Shown: piece after piece, positions 23,692-34,757 of the stretch
Numbering within the stretch: position 1 is the stretch's first letter
Layout: each line of letters opens with the position of its first letter
From: Lycium barbarum
Lineage: Eukaryota; Streptophyta; Magnoliopsida; Solanales; Solanaceae
Assembly (NCBI RefSeq): GCF_019175385.1
Contig: NC_083337.1
Location: 165,863,713 to 165,927,712 of the forward strand
Reading direction: 5' to 3'
Length of the DNA stretch: 64,000 nt
Notes under the pieces: model-generated
Seen by the model: only the letters and a program-made list of their open reading frames with translations
The model's database searches: none
What the model was told of the DNA's origin: nothing
Made by a program: the position numbers and the translations under genes

Positions 23692-24033
23692 ATGGAGGTT
23701 GAAGACGATAGAGAGAGGTGGTCCGCAGTTTTTTAGAGAGAGAGAGAGAGTAGCGTTAGATATGTTATTGATTGGTTAGGTTTAGGTTTATTTGGGTATG
23801 ATATTTTATTGACGGGTCAGGTACTAAATTGATTGGGTCGGATCTGTATTTATTTGATCCGGATGAAAAATAAGAGGGGAAATAAGTTGGCCACTGAGAG
23901 ACCGACACGTGGCACGCCGTTATACTCAAGGGCATATTTGGCCCAAAGTATAACGGTAAGGGTATAATTGGCCCTAAAGTATAACAAAGGGCATGGATGA
24001 ACTATTTTTTAAAGTTCAGGGGTAATTTTGGCC
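23692..24033 (-). repeat. Right terminal inverted repeat of MULE 1
   Basis: Mirror of 14535-14876, ending GGGGTAATTTTGGCC. It lies about 310 bp upstream of the GRF gene's ATG and probably holds its promoter and first leader. Confidence 0.85.
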
Positions 24034-24646
24034 TTTTTCCGTTTTTTTTTCTCTTTGTATTGCACTTATTAACTGATTTTGTCCGAATTTGTATAACACA
24101 ATATCACCATTCAGAAAGTAAAATAAGTTATTTGTAACTATATAATTTTAAAATTTTCATATTAAAATTCATGATTATATTGACTTTATATAATTCCAAG
24201 TACATAACTTTTTTTCTAAGGAATTAGTTGTCGGAATTTACACTGAAGTTTAGATGCGTTGATCAAGCTTTACTAGTCCTTTTTTTTTTCTTTTTTCTTT
24301 TTTTAGCTTTACTAGTGTGAGCTAAGTTGACCTAAATGTGAGTAAAGAAACTTCCTTTGACTTTCTTTAGTCACTCTTATACTAAAACATTGGTTCGAAG
24401 TCAAAATCAGGTGGGAAGGTGAGCCTTTAAAGTCCATTCGCCGTGGCAACAACATAGCGTATCACCAATCACCATGAGCTGACGAAGACTGCTTAAAGAA
24501 ATCAAGCCGTCAATAATAACTAGACAAGATTGTTTATACTTTAGTAATTTAGAGATATTAATGGATCAACACAATTTTCCAATTCCGGCCCTTGCTGGCG
24601 AGTGGCGACATGACTACTGTAGTGAAGAGAGTCCGGAACTTTTCTA

Positions 24647-26021
24647 ACTCAAAAATAAAATTTTGAAACCAAAATAACCTATTAAAAAAAAATTAAGTTT
24701 CACGCACAGAATCTGTACGTAAAAAGACCAAAGCGTACATTTATACTTAAGTTCTTTTACGCACAGATTTTGTGCGTAAAATCACTGAAATAAAACGTGC
24801 CCTCCCTTCTTCCAGCCTTTGTTCTTTAAAAATCACTCAAAATTAAGTTTTTTTCCATACTTTGACCGAAGACTAAACTCCAGAATATAAATATTTTATA
24901 TAGAACTTAATGTCTTTTTTAGCATACAATAATGTCGGCTCATTACATCAGGTATACATATCTGTTTGGATCGTCGTTTTAGAGGTTGTAAAGTGCTCCG
25001 AAGTAAGTTTGGAAACTTGTTATCTTTAAGTTTTTTTGGTACTTTGATCGAAGATTAGTTACGTTTCAAAACATCGGAATATAAATATTTTATATAGAAC
25101 TTAATATTTTTTTTAGCGTACAATAATGTCATCTCATTACATCAAGTATACATATATGTTTGGATCGTCGTTTTAGGGGTTGTAAAGTGCTACAAAATAA
25201 GTTTGGAAACTTGTTATCTTTAGGTTTAATTGTCATATTTTATGGGGTTTTAATTAATTTATAACGTCGCACGAGTTATTATTAATCGACAATAAATACT
25301 AAAATAACTAATTATCATTAAAAAAAATAATACCCAAAAATATATATAATATTAACATAAAATGTACATTTTATTTACAAATACACAATCTCCTAAGGCC
25401 TAAGGCCAACCCCACCACCCTCACTATCATCAGGATCCTCTCTCCTCCTTTTAATGACAGGATAATTTATGTCATGATCATCCTTTCTTCCCTTCTTCAG
25501 GCCCTGGGTGAAAATATGCTTCCTGTGGGAGACAGCGGAGGTTGAAACTTTAGTAGCCTCATTAGATGCCTCAGGAGATGACTCAATCAAAAGAGACTGG
25601 ACCACAGGAGCAAAAGAATGAACCTGAAATAACATATAAACAATTTAATTTAGATTTATCATAAACTAAACATAAAATAATATATAAACAATTATTTAAT
25701 AAATTATTTCATTGTAATAAAATAAACCTATGTGTCGACGGCCTCCTGAGATGGCTGATCAGAGGGCTCCTTAGCTGGCTCCTCAACGGTCTCCTGAGCG
25801 GGACCTGGAGCTATAGCTGGAGGTGGAGACGGGTCAATCTGAGCAAGAGGAGACGAATCCACAGGCGCAGAAGAATGAACCTATAATATATGTAAATAAT
25901 TTAGTTTAGATTAATAAAATAATTAATTAATACATTATTTTATTGTAAGAAAACAAACCTGTGTGTCGACGGGCTCCTGAGATGGCATGTGAGAGGGATC
26001 CTGAGCGGCCCGCGGAGCTGA
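24647..26021 (-). pseudogene. 3' exons of a plant transposon gene, possibly PMD type, truncated
   Basis: Minus-strand exons: 26021-25959 (cut at its upstream side), 25880-25728, and 25623-25393, with GT/AG borders. The first two end in PSQEPVDTQ / PSQEAVDT and the last two begin VHS(S/F)APV, so the exons are repeats of one Pro/Ser/Glu-rich module. The last ends KRRREDPDDSEGGGVGLRP and a stop. In the middle exon the final CAG has become TAG. Such basic/acidic tails fit the C termini of plant-mobile-domain (PMD) transposon genes, but the diagnostic domain is not in the window, so the family is an inference. The downstream part (24647-24830) has palindromic ACGCACAGA..TCTGTGCGT phrases. Confidence 0.5.
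24850..25225. repeat. Tandem duplication of about 190 bp
   Basis: GAATATAAATATTTTATATA, AATGTC(G/A)(G/T)CTCATTACATC, GTTTGGATCGTCGTTTTAG and GGAAACTTGTTATCTTTA each occur twice, near 24882-25030 and 25077-25222. The two units are about 92% similar by eye. Confidence 0.8.
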
Positions 26022-27155
26022 TACGCTCAAATTACACCTTTTAATGGCACAACGCGAACGTTGTCAGATATAGTAACCCAACAAGGTTGGGATCGAATCC
26101 CACAGAGAATAATATGTAGGCGTTTAAGCAGATTAGGAATTATCACCAATAACAGCTAGGCCGCACGCATCAATGGTGGTTTTTAAATATGATTTTTATA
26201 AAATATGAAAATATAAAAATCTAATCTAGAAAGCAAGTAAATTGATCAATGGCCACAAGAATGGATTAAAGAAAACTACCTCTCAAGCAACGATCCAATA
26301 TATTTCATGAATTATAGATAATGGTAATATTATGTTAATTAGCCTCGGATAATGACTCTAAATTAACTTCTCTCGAAGATTAACTAGACTACCTAATTGA
26401 ATATCCCTAAAACAATTAGAAGCATTAAGAACACCCGACTATGGCTACAAGTGGTATCGCCTATTCCTAGGTCAATTTATTAGATGGGGGTTAACGCCCC
26501 AAATTCATGTTAATTATTCTATCCCAAACCCGCTTTTCCTTTTCCGAATTTCAAACAAAGTAAATGGGCAAGTCCTAGGGTTAGCTACTCCCTTGAGAAA
26601 CGTTGAAGAACAAGAATAATTAAAATAACAATAACGTACTTGATTAAAAGTAATGTCGATCAATAAATAAGCACAACAAGAGTTTCAATCTCAATTGTCA
26701 CCAAGAAATTCCCATAAACAAGGTTCAAATAAAAGAAAGAAAATATACGTAGAAATCCTAGCCTCTAAACCTATGTTTTTTGCCAAAGATATGTAAAAAT
26801 TATGACTTATGAAATATTTATAGGCGTAGAAAAAAAGTCAAACAAAATAACTGAGTCTAAAACAAAATAGGAAGAAGAAGTGCTGATTCGGAAATCCACT
26901 GTGCGACGCAGGACTTTTCCAGGAAACCTTTTTTTTTCTTCCTCCTTTTCTATTGGTCAATGTCAATTCTTCTTTTTCTTCTTTTCATTGTCCTCAATTT
27001 GGGGGACAAACAAATGTAACGTGTCCCTATGTGGTCCCCTGTTTTATTCCTTTTCTTTCTTCTTCCACTTTTATTCAATTTTATTTCAAATTTCTTCAAC
27101 GTTTTATTCCTTTCTGCTCTTCAACTCTTTTTTTATTATTTTTCCCTCGTTATCC
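26022..27155. mobile_element. LTR-like sequence beginning TGATACGCTC, right border unresolved
   Basis: Starts TGATACGCTCAAATTACACC and contains GGTTGGGATCGAATCCCAC and CGACTATGGCTACAAGTGGT, the style of a long gypsy LTR start. It truncates the preceding PMD-like exon. No matching second LTR or target duplication was found, and the sequence returns to the segmental duplication near 27160. A solo or fragmentary LTR is the simplest reading. Confidence 0.4.
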
Positions 27156-28098
27156 ACAAATAGGCTATGATGTAATTGGATTTTGTTTCAGTTTCAATTA
27201 GTGTGTGTAATGGAAGTGAAAATGAGCCTGTATTTGTATAATGGACCCTTTTTTTTTTTTTTTACTATTTTAATTGGTTTTGTCAAGTGTAATGGGGTAT
27301 GCCTTCTATTTCTCTTCCTTTTTTGGTTAATAATTGGAGGCATGTAATTGAGGAGATGGAATATTTGCTTTTGTCAAGAATAATATAAGGCGCCTTATTC
27401 TTTTGGTGAATGCCACAATTTTGTAATTTTATACTCTATTTTTTTTTTTTTGGTCAAAGCTGAAAACTCTAATATTTTATTCTGGTACAATAATTTTATA
27501 CTCTATTAGTTTCAAGTTATACTCGCTCCTTTTATTTGGATTGTTTTAATTTCACGCATCATTACGAAACATTAAACTTATAGTAAAATTCCAAAAAAAA
27601 AATTGTCATGATTTTTCTCCTTACTAATAATAAAGTAGTAATAAAAAAAAATTGGCATTAAACCAATTAAATTTACTCGCTATAACGGTATAGTTACAGA
27701 TTTTATCCACTTCGCCTATATTCCCTTTGCTCAAAATATTTGTCGTGTTTTTCATTTACAGGTAACATGCCCGTTAATTATTTTTCTGTGTGATCTTCGC
27801 TCTATATTTGTGCCAATTCCATCAATGATATTAAAAAGGTTTTTTGATTTTAGCAAAAATTTTGTGTTTGCAAAAAATTTTGAGGAAAAAAAGAACTTCA
27901 AAGAAAGATTTATTTTGTTAAAACAAGCAAAGCTTAAAAACTGAAAAGTTAATTTCCATTATAGCACATCAGAGCGACGTGTTACAAGTTACAATCCAAT
28001 AAAGCAGTCGGGTTTTAGTGTTGAAAGATTCAGGGCCAAGGCGAAAAGCCGGTATAAGAGCATCTTCTCCCACGCTCCAACTTGCAATCAGAGAGAAG

Positions 28099-28358
28099 AT
28101 TAGAATACTGCAGATCTTAATAAGAAAGCTCTCTTCTTCACAAATTCGAAGCAGAGTTCCATCAACTTTCTCCTACCGTCAACTTCATTCCACTTCCACT
28201 ATCTCTTACTCTATGGTTTTATGAGAATTCATAATCTTCTATCTGATAATGTAGAGCGTCATTTGGAATTGCGTTCGACGTTGAAGGCGTTTTGCTCCAG
28301 GGCAGCAATCCCATAGGCGGCTCTCCTGGAGCTCTCAAACGCCTTTATGATGATTCCG
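28099..28358 (+). pseudogene. HAD hydrolase fragment: exons 1-2 only (copy A)
   Basis: Matches exons 1-2 of the complete HAD gene at 54029-54285. The start codon position reads ATT (28099) instead of ATG. Exon 1 has about 27 extra bases relative to copy B. Exon 2 (28255-28358) is 104 bp, as in copy B, and ends in GCGTTCGACGTTGAAGG, giving FDVEG where copy B has FDIDG: the second Asp of the DxD nucleophile motif is Glu. The upstream intron acceptor is TAG. MULE 2 sits 68 bp beyond the exon, inside what was intron 2. None of exons 3-12 is found downstream in copy A. It is therefore a non-functional partial duplicate. Confidence 0.88.
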
Positions 28359-29132
28359 GTACGACATCGTTTTGACTATCACTTTTGGTTCATCGTTTAT
28401 TCTTTTTTTTTTTTTAACAGAATATTTGAGAAAAGGCCATAAATAGTCCCTCATCTATTAGAGTAGGTCTAAAATGGTCCCTTAACTATACACTTACCGA
28501 TTTTAGTCCTTGAACTATCCAAAAACTTATCAAATTTAGTCTCCTTGTACTTTTATACAAACAACATACGGAATCTATACGGCTCCGTTAGATAAAATGT
28601 TAAGACACTCCCAAACTTATTTCTCCCTTCCCGCTTCTTTTTCCTCAGGTCCCTTTTTTTCACAAAAACCTAGGTTTATTTTATCAAGTTACACCATAGT
28701 TGAAAGCTCAGGACAATGATTTTACGAACAGAAGGTGGTACAGCTCCTCTCTATGGTGAGTTTTTTTAGGGTTAAAGTCTTTATTTGTGTGAGACTCTGT
28801 TGTAAAAAAAAACTCATTAATTGTTCCTCGTTTTTTTTTTCTACAGATTCTATACACGATGCCTCAAAATCAGCATCAAAGTAACCCACGGTGGTGTTAT
28901 GAAGCATCAGCCTAGAAGACATTATTCTGGGGGTCGTGTCCAATTCATTGACCATGTTCATGTTTCAGAAATAAAGCTATCACAATTCAAGATTATGGCT
29001 GAGATATGTGGATATGGTAATGATTCAGTCGCATTTTGGCACAAGCATGGTAGGCTCGGTGAAAAGATGAGGCTTGTTTCAACTGATCTAGAGGTTAATT
29101 TAGTATCAAAGAACATCCCTGAAGATAGAGTA

Positions 29133-32038
29133 TGTTATATCCCGTACTTTCGCATATTCGGAGATTTTGAACTAACTGTGACTTGTAGAGACAAGGCAAC
29201 ATTTTGACTCTAGCCAATATGTATACGTTGCCCCTGAAAATTTTTGATGCGGAAATATGGAGAAAGGCCAAGGGCAAAATTGGAACTTTGGAAATTGGTT
29301 TCGGGAGTTTCAAAAAAATAAACCAAAGGAAATTGGGCTAAAAAAAATGAAGACAAGGCCCAACATTTGGAGGGTGGCCGGCCATATACTATGGCCCAAG
29401 CCCATGAAATAATTAAATTTATGGGTCAAATAATAAAAAGGGGCACAAGTCTTCATTTGGAAGAAACTTCAAGAACAACCAAGAAAAACAAAGAAGAGAG
29501 AAAAAGAGAAAGAAGGCCTTCGGCCATAGAGACAAAGAAAAAAAAATTGAGGGCTTCCAATCTTGATCCAAAAATCATAATTTTCTAGCAATATTACTAA
29601 CTCAAGCATGCTCTTCAACATGGTATAAATTTTAAGGCAAGGAAGTGCTTGTGTTGGCAAGTGGAAGTTTGAAGAAAAGGTAAGAATTCTACTCCTTTAT
29701 ATGTTATAGAAGGTTTATGTGTGTTGTAGTATGTAGAAGTGAATGAAAAGCATGAATATGCTGTGTTGTGGATGAGGCCGTGTGGTGTGAGTGAGTGTGT
29801 GGCCGTGTGATGCTATGTAGGTGAAGGAAAAATGAACAAATATTATTTAGTATGTTAATTGTGTTGATTTTAGCTTGGTGAAGTAGATGGAAGAATGATG
29901 GTTTAAGTTAACATGAAGAATTTGTTGTGGAGTTGTTGTCGGAAAGTATGCGATTTTATTATAAATTATGTAATTGAGAAAATGAAGTTGTAAGATGTAA
30001 ATGATGATTGTTGTAAGTGAAATTGGAAGATAAAAATGTGTTGTGAACATTTATGTTGAAAATGGGAGGTTTTGGGTGGATTATGGTTTGGTGGAACTTT
30101 GGCATATTTTGTAGAATAATGTGAAATGTTTTTGAATTATATTTGAATGGTCTTGAATTAGTGAATAAACATGAAAACGTTGACATTAGTTTGATAGTGT
30201 GAAGTTGGGATGGAAGTTGTTGAACTATGTAGAAAAGAAGACTATTTACATTATAATGTATTTTGTGATGATTATTGATGTTGTTGGTATTGTTGGGTTG
30301 TTGTTGTTGATATTTTGGACCGAGATGACTCTCGGGGACGTTGAATATATAGGGGAAATGCTGCCCAAAATTTTGTAGACAAGTAACGAATTAAAGATTC
30401 GAATGCTAAAAGTCTTACTAATGACAATTGGTAAATATGACCATTTGTAGATTTTGGGCGAAACGGGAATTGAATTTGAGAGAGCGTAAGGCGCAACTAA
30501 GGTATGTAAGGCTTTGCTTTTCATTCTTTTGGCATGCCCTAGGTATGTTAGGCTAAGATACGAGCTTCGGGGACGACTCTACTCCTAGAAACCCGAGCTT
30601 GAATTTGGCCCTTTTTCATTCAATAGAATTGAATTAGATACTTGATGTTTTACTGAAACAATTGTGTAGACATCTAATACCTGCCCAAACGGAATTGGAT
30701 GGCCTTAAATCTTTCGTACATGACCCCATGAGGCCTAATGACCACAATTTAGGTACGCCTCCTCAACTTGACCAAGGTGGGCCCACGAATTTCGATATCT
30801 CCCTATATTGCTTTATTTGATATATTTGTGCAGTATTCAAAGACAACTTTTGACTATTGCGTCAACTACTGTGAGATGGTCGTTTAATTATTTCATTGAG
30901 GTTATAACATATTTGACTGTTGTTCCGGTGTTGAACTAACAGTTCGTTTTGATTATCCTGTTGGGTTGTGGTAAGAGATTTGTATGCATATGGTTATTTA
31001 CGATTCCGCTCGTGCATTTTGTTATTACCCCTTTCGCCAAGTCCCGGGCCGGTTATATTATTGTGTGCACTATGTGATATTGACCGCTGGACCCCTGACC
31101 GCGGTATGTACGACATTGACCGCTGGACTCCTGACCGCGGTATGCCGGATGTGTGACACTGACCGCGGTATCTGCGACATTGACCGCTGGACTCCTTACC
31201 GCGGTATGTCGGGTTTGGGATGTTAACCGCTGGGTACTTGGCCGCGGTACGTGTGATAGTGACCGCTGGACTTTTAGCCGCGGTAACTGTGTGTTTGATT
31301 TTCTGTGTGTATGAGACCGAAATGTTTTTCAAAAGAAAGCAAAGCATTTTGGCATTCTGATTGCCGTATTTGTCTTCCGGAACCTCTTATGTATGATTTG
31401 TACGTCAGATGCAACACTTTGGTATTATGGTTATTGTGCTCACCTTCTGTACATTGCACTTCGGTTATGACTTCGTTTTCTGTACTTCATGCTTTGCATA
31501 CTCAGTACATCTTTCGTACTGACCCCCTTTCTTCGGGGGCTGCGTTTCATGCCCGCAGGTACAGAATCACGTTTTGGTGACCCACTGGCGTAGGATTTCC
31601 ATTCTGCTGTTCGGAGTGCTCCCTTTGTTCCGGAGCCGACATTTTGGGTACATACTCTTCCGATGTATATGTTTATGTTTATTCAGGGTACGGCGGGGCC
31701 CTGTCCCGCCATCTGATTCTGTTGTTCCGTATTAGAGGTCTGTAGACATAGATGTGGGTAATGTACAGTTTTGTTTGGACGCGTTGTGTGAATTGTGTTT
31801 GGGCGGCCCATCCGCCGTGGCAGCCCTATCGGCCGCGTGTATGTATGCTTTGGTACGTTATGTATAGTATGATAGCCTTGCCGGCTTCTATGCAGTATAT
31901 GTGGTTGTAGGCACCAGTGTGGAGCCATGTCTGATATTCATTTATATACGAGTCGTCTGTATGCTGAATCTGGTAAATGAGCGTGTAGGGGTGCCCAGTT
32001 CGGGCACTAGTCACGGCCTACGGGGATGGGTCGTGATA
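29133..32038 (+). mobile_element. Solo LTR in the MULE 2 transposase exon, TSD GAGTA
   Basis: Begins TGTTATATCCCGTACTTTCG and ends GATGGGTCGTGATA. GAGTA flanks it exactly (29128-29132, 32039-32043). Length 2906 bp with no internal region. It contains an array at 31078-31285 of GACCGCTGGAC..CTGACCGCGGTA units (about six, 30-50 bp), giving several spurious frames on both strands. The style is that of a plant chromovirus (Tekay/Del-like) LTR; the lineage is inferred from the ends only. Confidence 0.85.
31078..31285. repeat. GC-richer tandem array with CCGCTGG / CCGCGGTA units in the solo LTR
   Basis: Alternating GACCGCTGGAC and (G/A)CCGCGGTA phrases occur about six times each. The unit is roughly 45 bp and degenerate. 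Confidence 0.8.
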
Positions 32039-33245
32039 GAGTAATTGAGGTTTGCTTTGAACATTTAGACTCTTATATTGGAATGGATGTCGGGAAATCC
32101 TTAAATGCAGGACAAAATAGCAATAGTTCAAGTGAACATCAACAATCTGCTATAGGTACTACTAAAGAGGGAAGGGCTGATTGTTCTTCAAGTAGTGACG
32201 ATTTTGAAGACTCGAATAATGATTTTTCAGATGAACATGATATCTTAGGAAGGAGTGAAAATGGGGCGCATAGATATGAAGTTAGTGACGAAGTGCAAAA
32301 AAAGATGGCTCGTGAAGATGGAGATTCTGATTGTGTTAACTCTGAAGGGTTCAAGAGCCTAGAAAGCGATTCTAATTCCGACAGTATGAACTTTCCAAAG
32401 TTCAATCCAAAGACGGATGGGTTGTATCCAGTCTTGGCACTTGAATTGATATTCAAAAGCAAAAAGGAGTTCAAGGAAGTTGTGACAACTCATGAAGTCA
32501 ATCGAGGGAGGTATATACAATGGCGCAAGAATGATAAAGAAAGGATGCGGGCAGTTTGTGTGAAACATCCAGATTGTGACTGGGAGATTATGGCTTCTAA
32601 AATGTACAGAGATAGTGCTTTTCAAGTAAAGACATATAATCTCAACCACAAGTGCAAAAGTAGGAATCATAAAAATAAAACCATTACATCTTTGTTTATA
32701 GCTAAAAGATATCTTAATGAAATAAAAGCAAACAGGAATTGGAAGATCTCTGAATTTAGAGATCATGTTAGTGTTCAGTTACGAGCACATGTGACATTAT
32801 CAAAATGTAGAAGGGCAAAGAAGGAGGCAATTGCAATGATCGATGGAGATATCTCTGATCAATTTAAGTTGTTGTGGAACTATTGCAATGAAATAGTAAG
32901 GACAAATCCAAATACTTCCGTTTATATGAAGCTGGTTGAAAATGAGGATCCCGGCAAGCCTAAAAGATTTCAGAGATTCTACATTTGTTTTAGTGCTTGC
33001 AAGGAAGGGTTCAAGAGTGGTTGCAGAAGGATAGTCAGAGTAGATGGTTGTTGGCTGAAGGGCCCAATGTATGGGACTCAATTGTTAACTGCCATTGGGC
33101 TTGATCCGAATAATAATATCTATCCGATAGCGTATGCAATTGTGGAGAAAGAAAATCGCGACTCATGGGGCTGGTTTCTGGATCATCTTAAGCTTGACTT
33201 GGAGATAGATGATGGAGCTAATTGGACCTTCATGTGAGACAAGCA

Positions 33246-33720
33246 AAAAGGTTTGGTGCTGGTTTGGTGTATTTTGGATGCAGTCTTTTGTGCAACTTGG
33301 AGTAGTTTTTGGTGCAGCTTTTTTTTAGCAGTTTGGTGCAGTTTTTGTGCAGTTTGGTGCAGTTTAGTGCAGTTTTTTTGAGCAGTTTGGTGCAGTTTTG
33401 TGCTGGTTTTTGGTGGTCTGGTGCTGATATTTTGTGCAGTTTGGTGCAGTTTGTGCAGTTTTTTGTGGCGATTGCACAATATAGTTGCCGTTTTTTGCAG
33501 TTTGGTTGCTGAAATATTTTGGGCAGTTTGTGCAGTTTTTTGTGGCGGTTGCGCAATATAGTTGCTGTTTTTTGCAGTTTGGTTGCTGGTTTCAGCGGTT
33601 TGATGCCGATTTTGGTGTTTTAGTGCTGCAACTTGGGGAAGTTTGGTGCGGCTGCTTTTTTTGCAGTTTTAAGCTACGTTCTGCACAAAAACTGCCGGAA
33701 ACATGGCATTCTAGTTCAAT
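33246..33720 (+). repeat. Minisatellite built on TTTGGTGCAGTT
   Basis: Begins right after the truncated DDE exon. About 20 degenerate units of GTTTGGTGCAG / TTGTGCAGTT, including a higher-order unit of about 75 bp (GGCGATTGCACAATATAGTT and GGCGGTTGCGCAATATAGTT, near 33466 and 33544). The minus-strand frames full of 'KLHQ' and 'NCTK' are by-products. Confidence 0.85.
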
Positions 33721-34757
33721 TTAGTTGCTGGTTTTTGAATATTTCTGCATTTTTATGCAGTTTCATTAATGTAATGACTATTCATTAACGTGTAAATAGA
33801 ACTACATTTTTTGCTCATAATGTTTGCTCAATTGTCCCTACTTATGGGATTGCACTGGTTTGTTGTTGTGTTCTTTACTTTCCGCCAACCGTAGTTGCAA
33901 TAGCATTATATAATTAAGTACAACGTTAAAAGACTACACAATTTGTTCGAACTTATACCACCAGACATAGCGACCTTTTTTTTTCATTAATAAAGATCAA
34001 CCTTGTCCGCACAATAGGACTAGAAGAAACGACGCTACACCAAACTCCTTGGGCAGCCATTTGATCCAAATAAGAGATGAAAATCGGGCCAACAGCCGTG
34101 CACGACCCAAAAACAGAGTGTCCTCACTGAATATTCCCTAGAGTCACGCCAGAAAGTAGAACAACAATCCCAATCAGAAGTAACAACGAATTTCAATGCC
34201 TCAGTGATCAATTTTTCTGATGCGACGGAATTTTTTTAAGGTATGGATCGTCCTTGTACGTCAAGTACGGAGGAAGTTCGAGAGCTCTTTCTACAATCTT
34301 CATGTCCGCATGAATTTTTGCTATCAAACTTCTAGTGATGGAAATTTGGCCTGTAATATTGCAAATAGATGCTAATATCGACAATTGTATAAGAAAGAAA
34401 AAGGTAAACTAAGAGTAACTAGGACATAATACCTCTAACCATGTGCAGCCCACAACAAGTAGATGTAATTCCTCACCATAAAAGTCCTCATTCGAATCAT
34501 GAAGCAACAATGGTTCTAAATTATCTTACAATAAACCCAAAAAGATTCAAGAATAAGGAAGAAGCATTTGTTCAAGATGTCTTCAATGATAATAAAAATC
34601 TGTTCTTCAATCGAAATTCGCCGTTAATGTTATCTTCTCCAGAACATAGCATATTCAGGCCATTAACAACAATAATATGCTTCCTATTATGCTCCATTGA
34701 ATAGAATTAAGACTTGTATCTCCTTTCTCTGAGGAAATTCATGATGAATCGTTGGGG
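33721..34757 (-). other. Right-hand part of MULE 2; possible decayed minus-strand accessory gene
   Basis: This is where MULE 1 carries its convergent GRF gene. On the minus strand there is an open stretch ending in ELPPYLTYKDDPYLKKIPSH (about 34345-34235, stop just after), preceded by an AG acceptor-like TATTACAG, and another beginning MEHNRKHIIVVNGLNML (about 34698 downward). They do not join cleanly and no GRF finger is seen. I cannot assign a family. Confidence 0.25.

Larger units (their letters stand above)
14535..24033. mobile_element. MULE 1: complete ~9.5-kb Mutator-like element with two convergent genes
   Basis: Bounded by long inverted repeats (14535-14876 and 23692-24033). It carries a MuDR-type transposase on the plus strand (broken, 16204-21577) and an intact GRF-zinc-finger gene on the minus strand (22874-23381). 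Both read inward from the inverted repeats, as mudrA and mudrB do in maize MuDR. A solo LTR (17292-19424) has landed in the transposase. The 9-bp target duplication expected of Mutator could not be read because both flanks are T-rich (TTTCTTTTT against TTTTTCCGT). The outer end may therefore lie a few bases further out. Confidence 0.88.
28880..33235 (+). pseudogene. MULE 2 transposase, split by a solo LTR and 3'-truncated
   Basis: Coding pieces 28880-29132 and 32044-33235 join in frame once the solo LTR and one GAGTA copy are removed (EDR-V then IEVCFEHLDSYIGMD). The first piece is the N-terminal domain (VTHGGVMKHQPRRHYSGG). The second has an acidic Ser-rich linker (32.1-32.4 kb), the MuDR DNA-binding region (CVKHPDCDWEI, NHKCKSRNHKN) and the start of the DDE domain (RVDGCWLKGPMYGTQL). 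It stops at NWTFM followed by TGA where Ser is expected (next codons DKQKG). The 3' half with the catalytic Glu, SWIM finger and zinc knuckle is missing: a minisatellite follows at once. The Met at 32026 lies in the LTR and is not a real start. Dead transposase. Confidence 0.88.

Noticed and set aside
14526..24042. A 9-bp target duplication for MULE 1
   Set aside because: Both flanks are T-rich and the best alignments are not convincing. Left uncalled.
30994..31347. 117-codon minus-strand frame and overlapping plus-strand frames
   Set aside because: Produced by the CCGCTGG/CCGCGGTA array inside a solo LTR.
32026..32043. ATG at 32026 as the start of the MULE 2 transposase
   Set aside because: This codon and the next ones belong to the end of the solo LTR. 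The true N terminus is at 28.9-29.1 kb.
33183..33556. Minus-strand frames rich in KLHQTAQ words
   Set aside because: Direct translation of the TTTGGTGCAG minisatellite.
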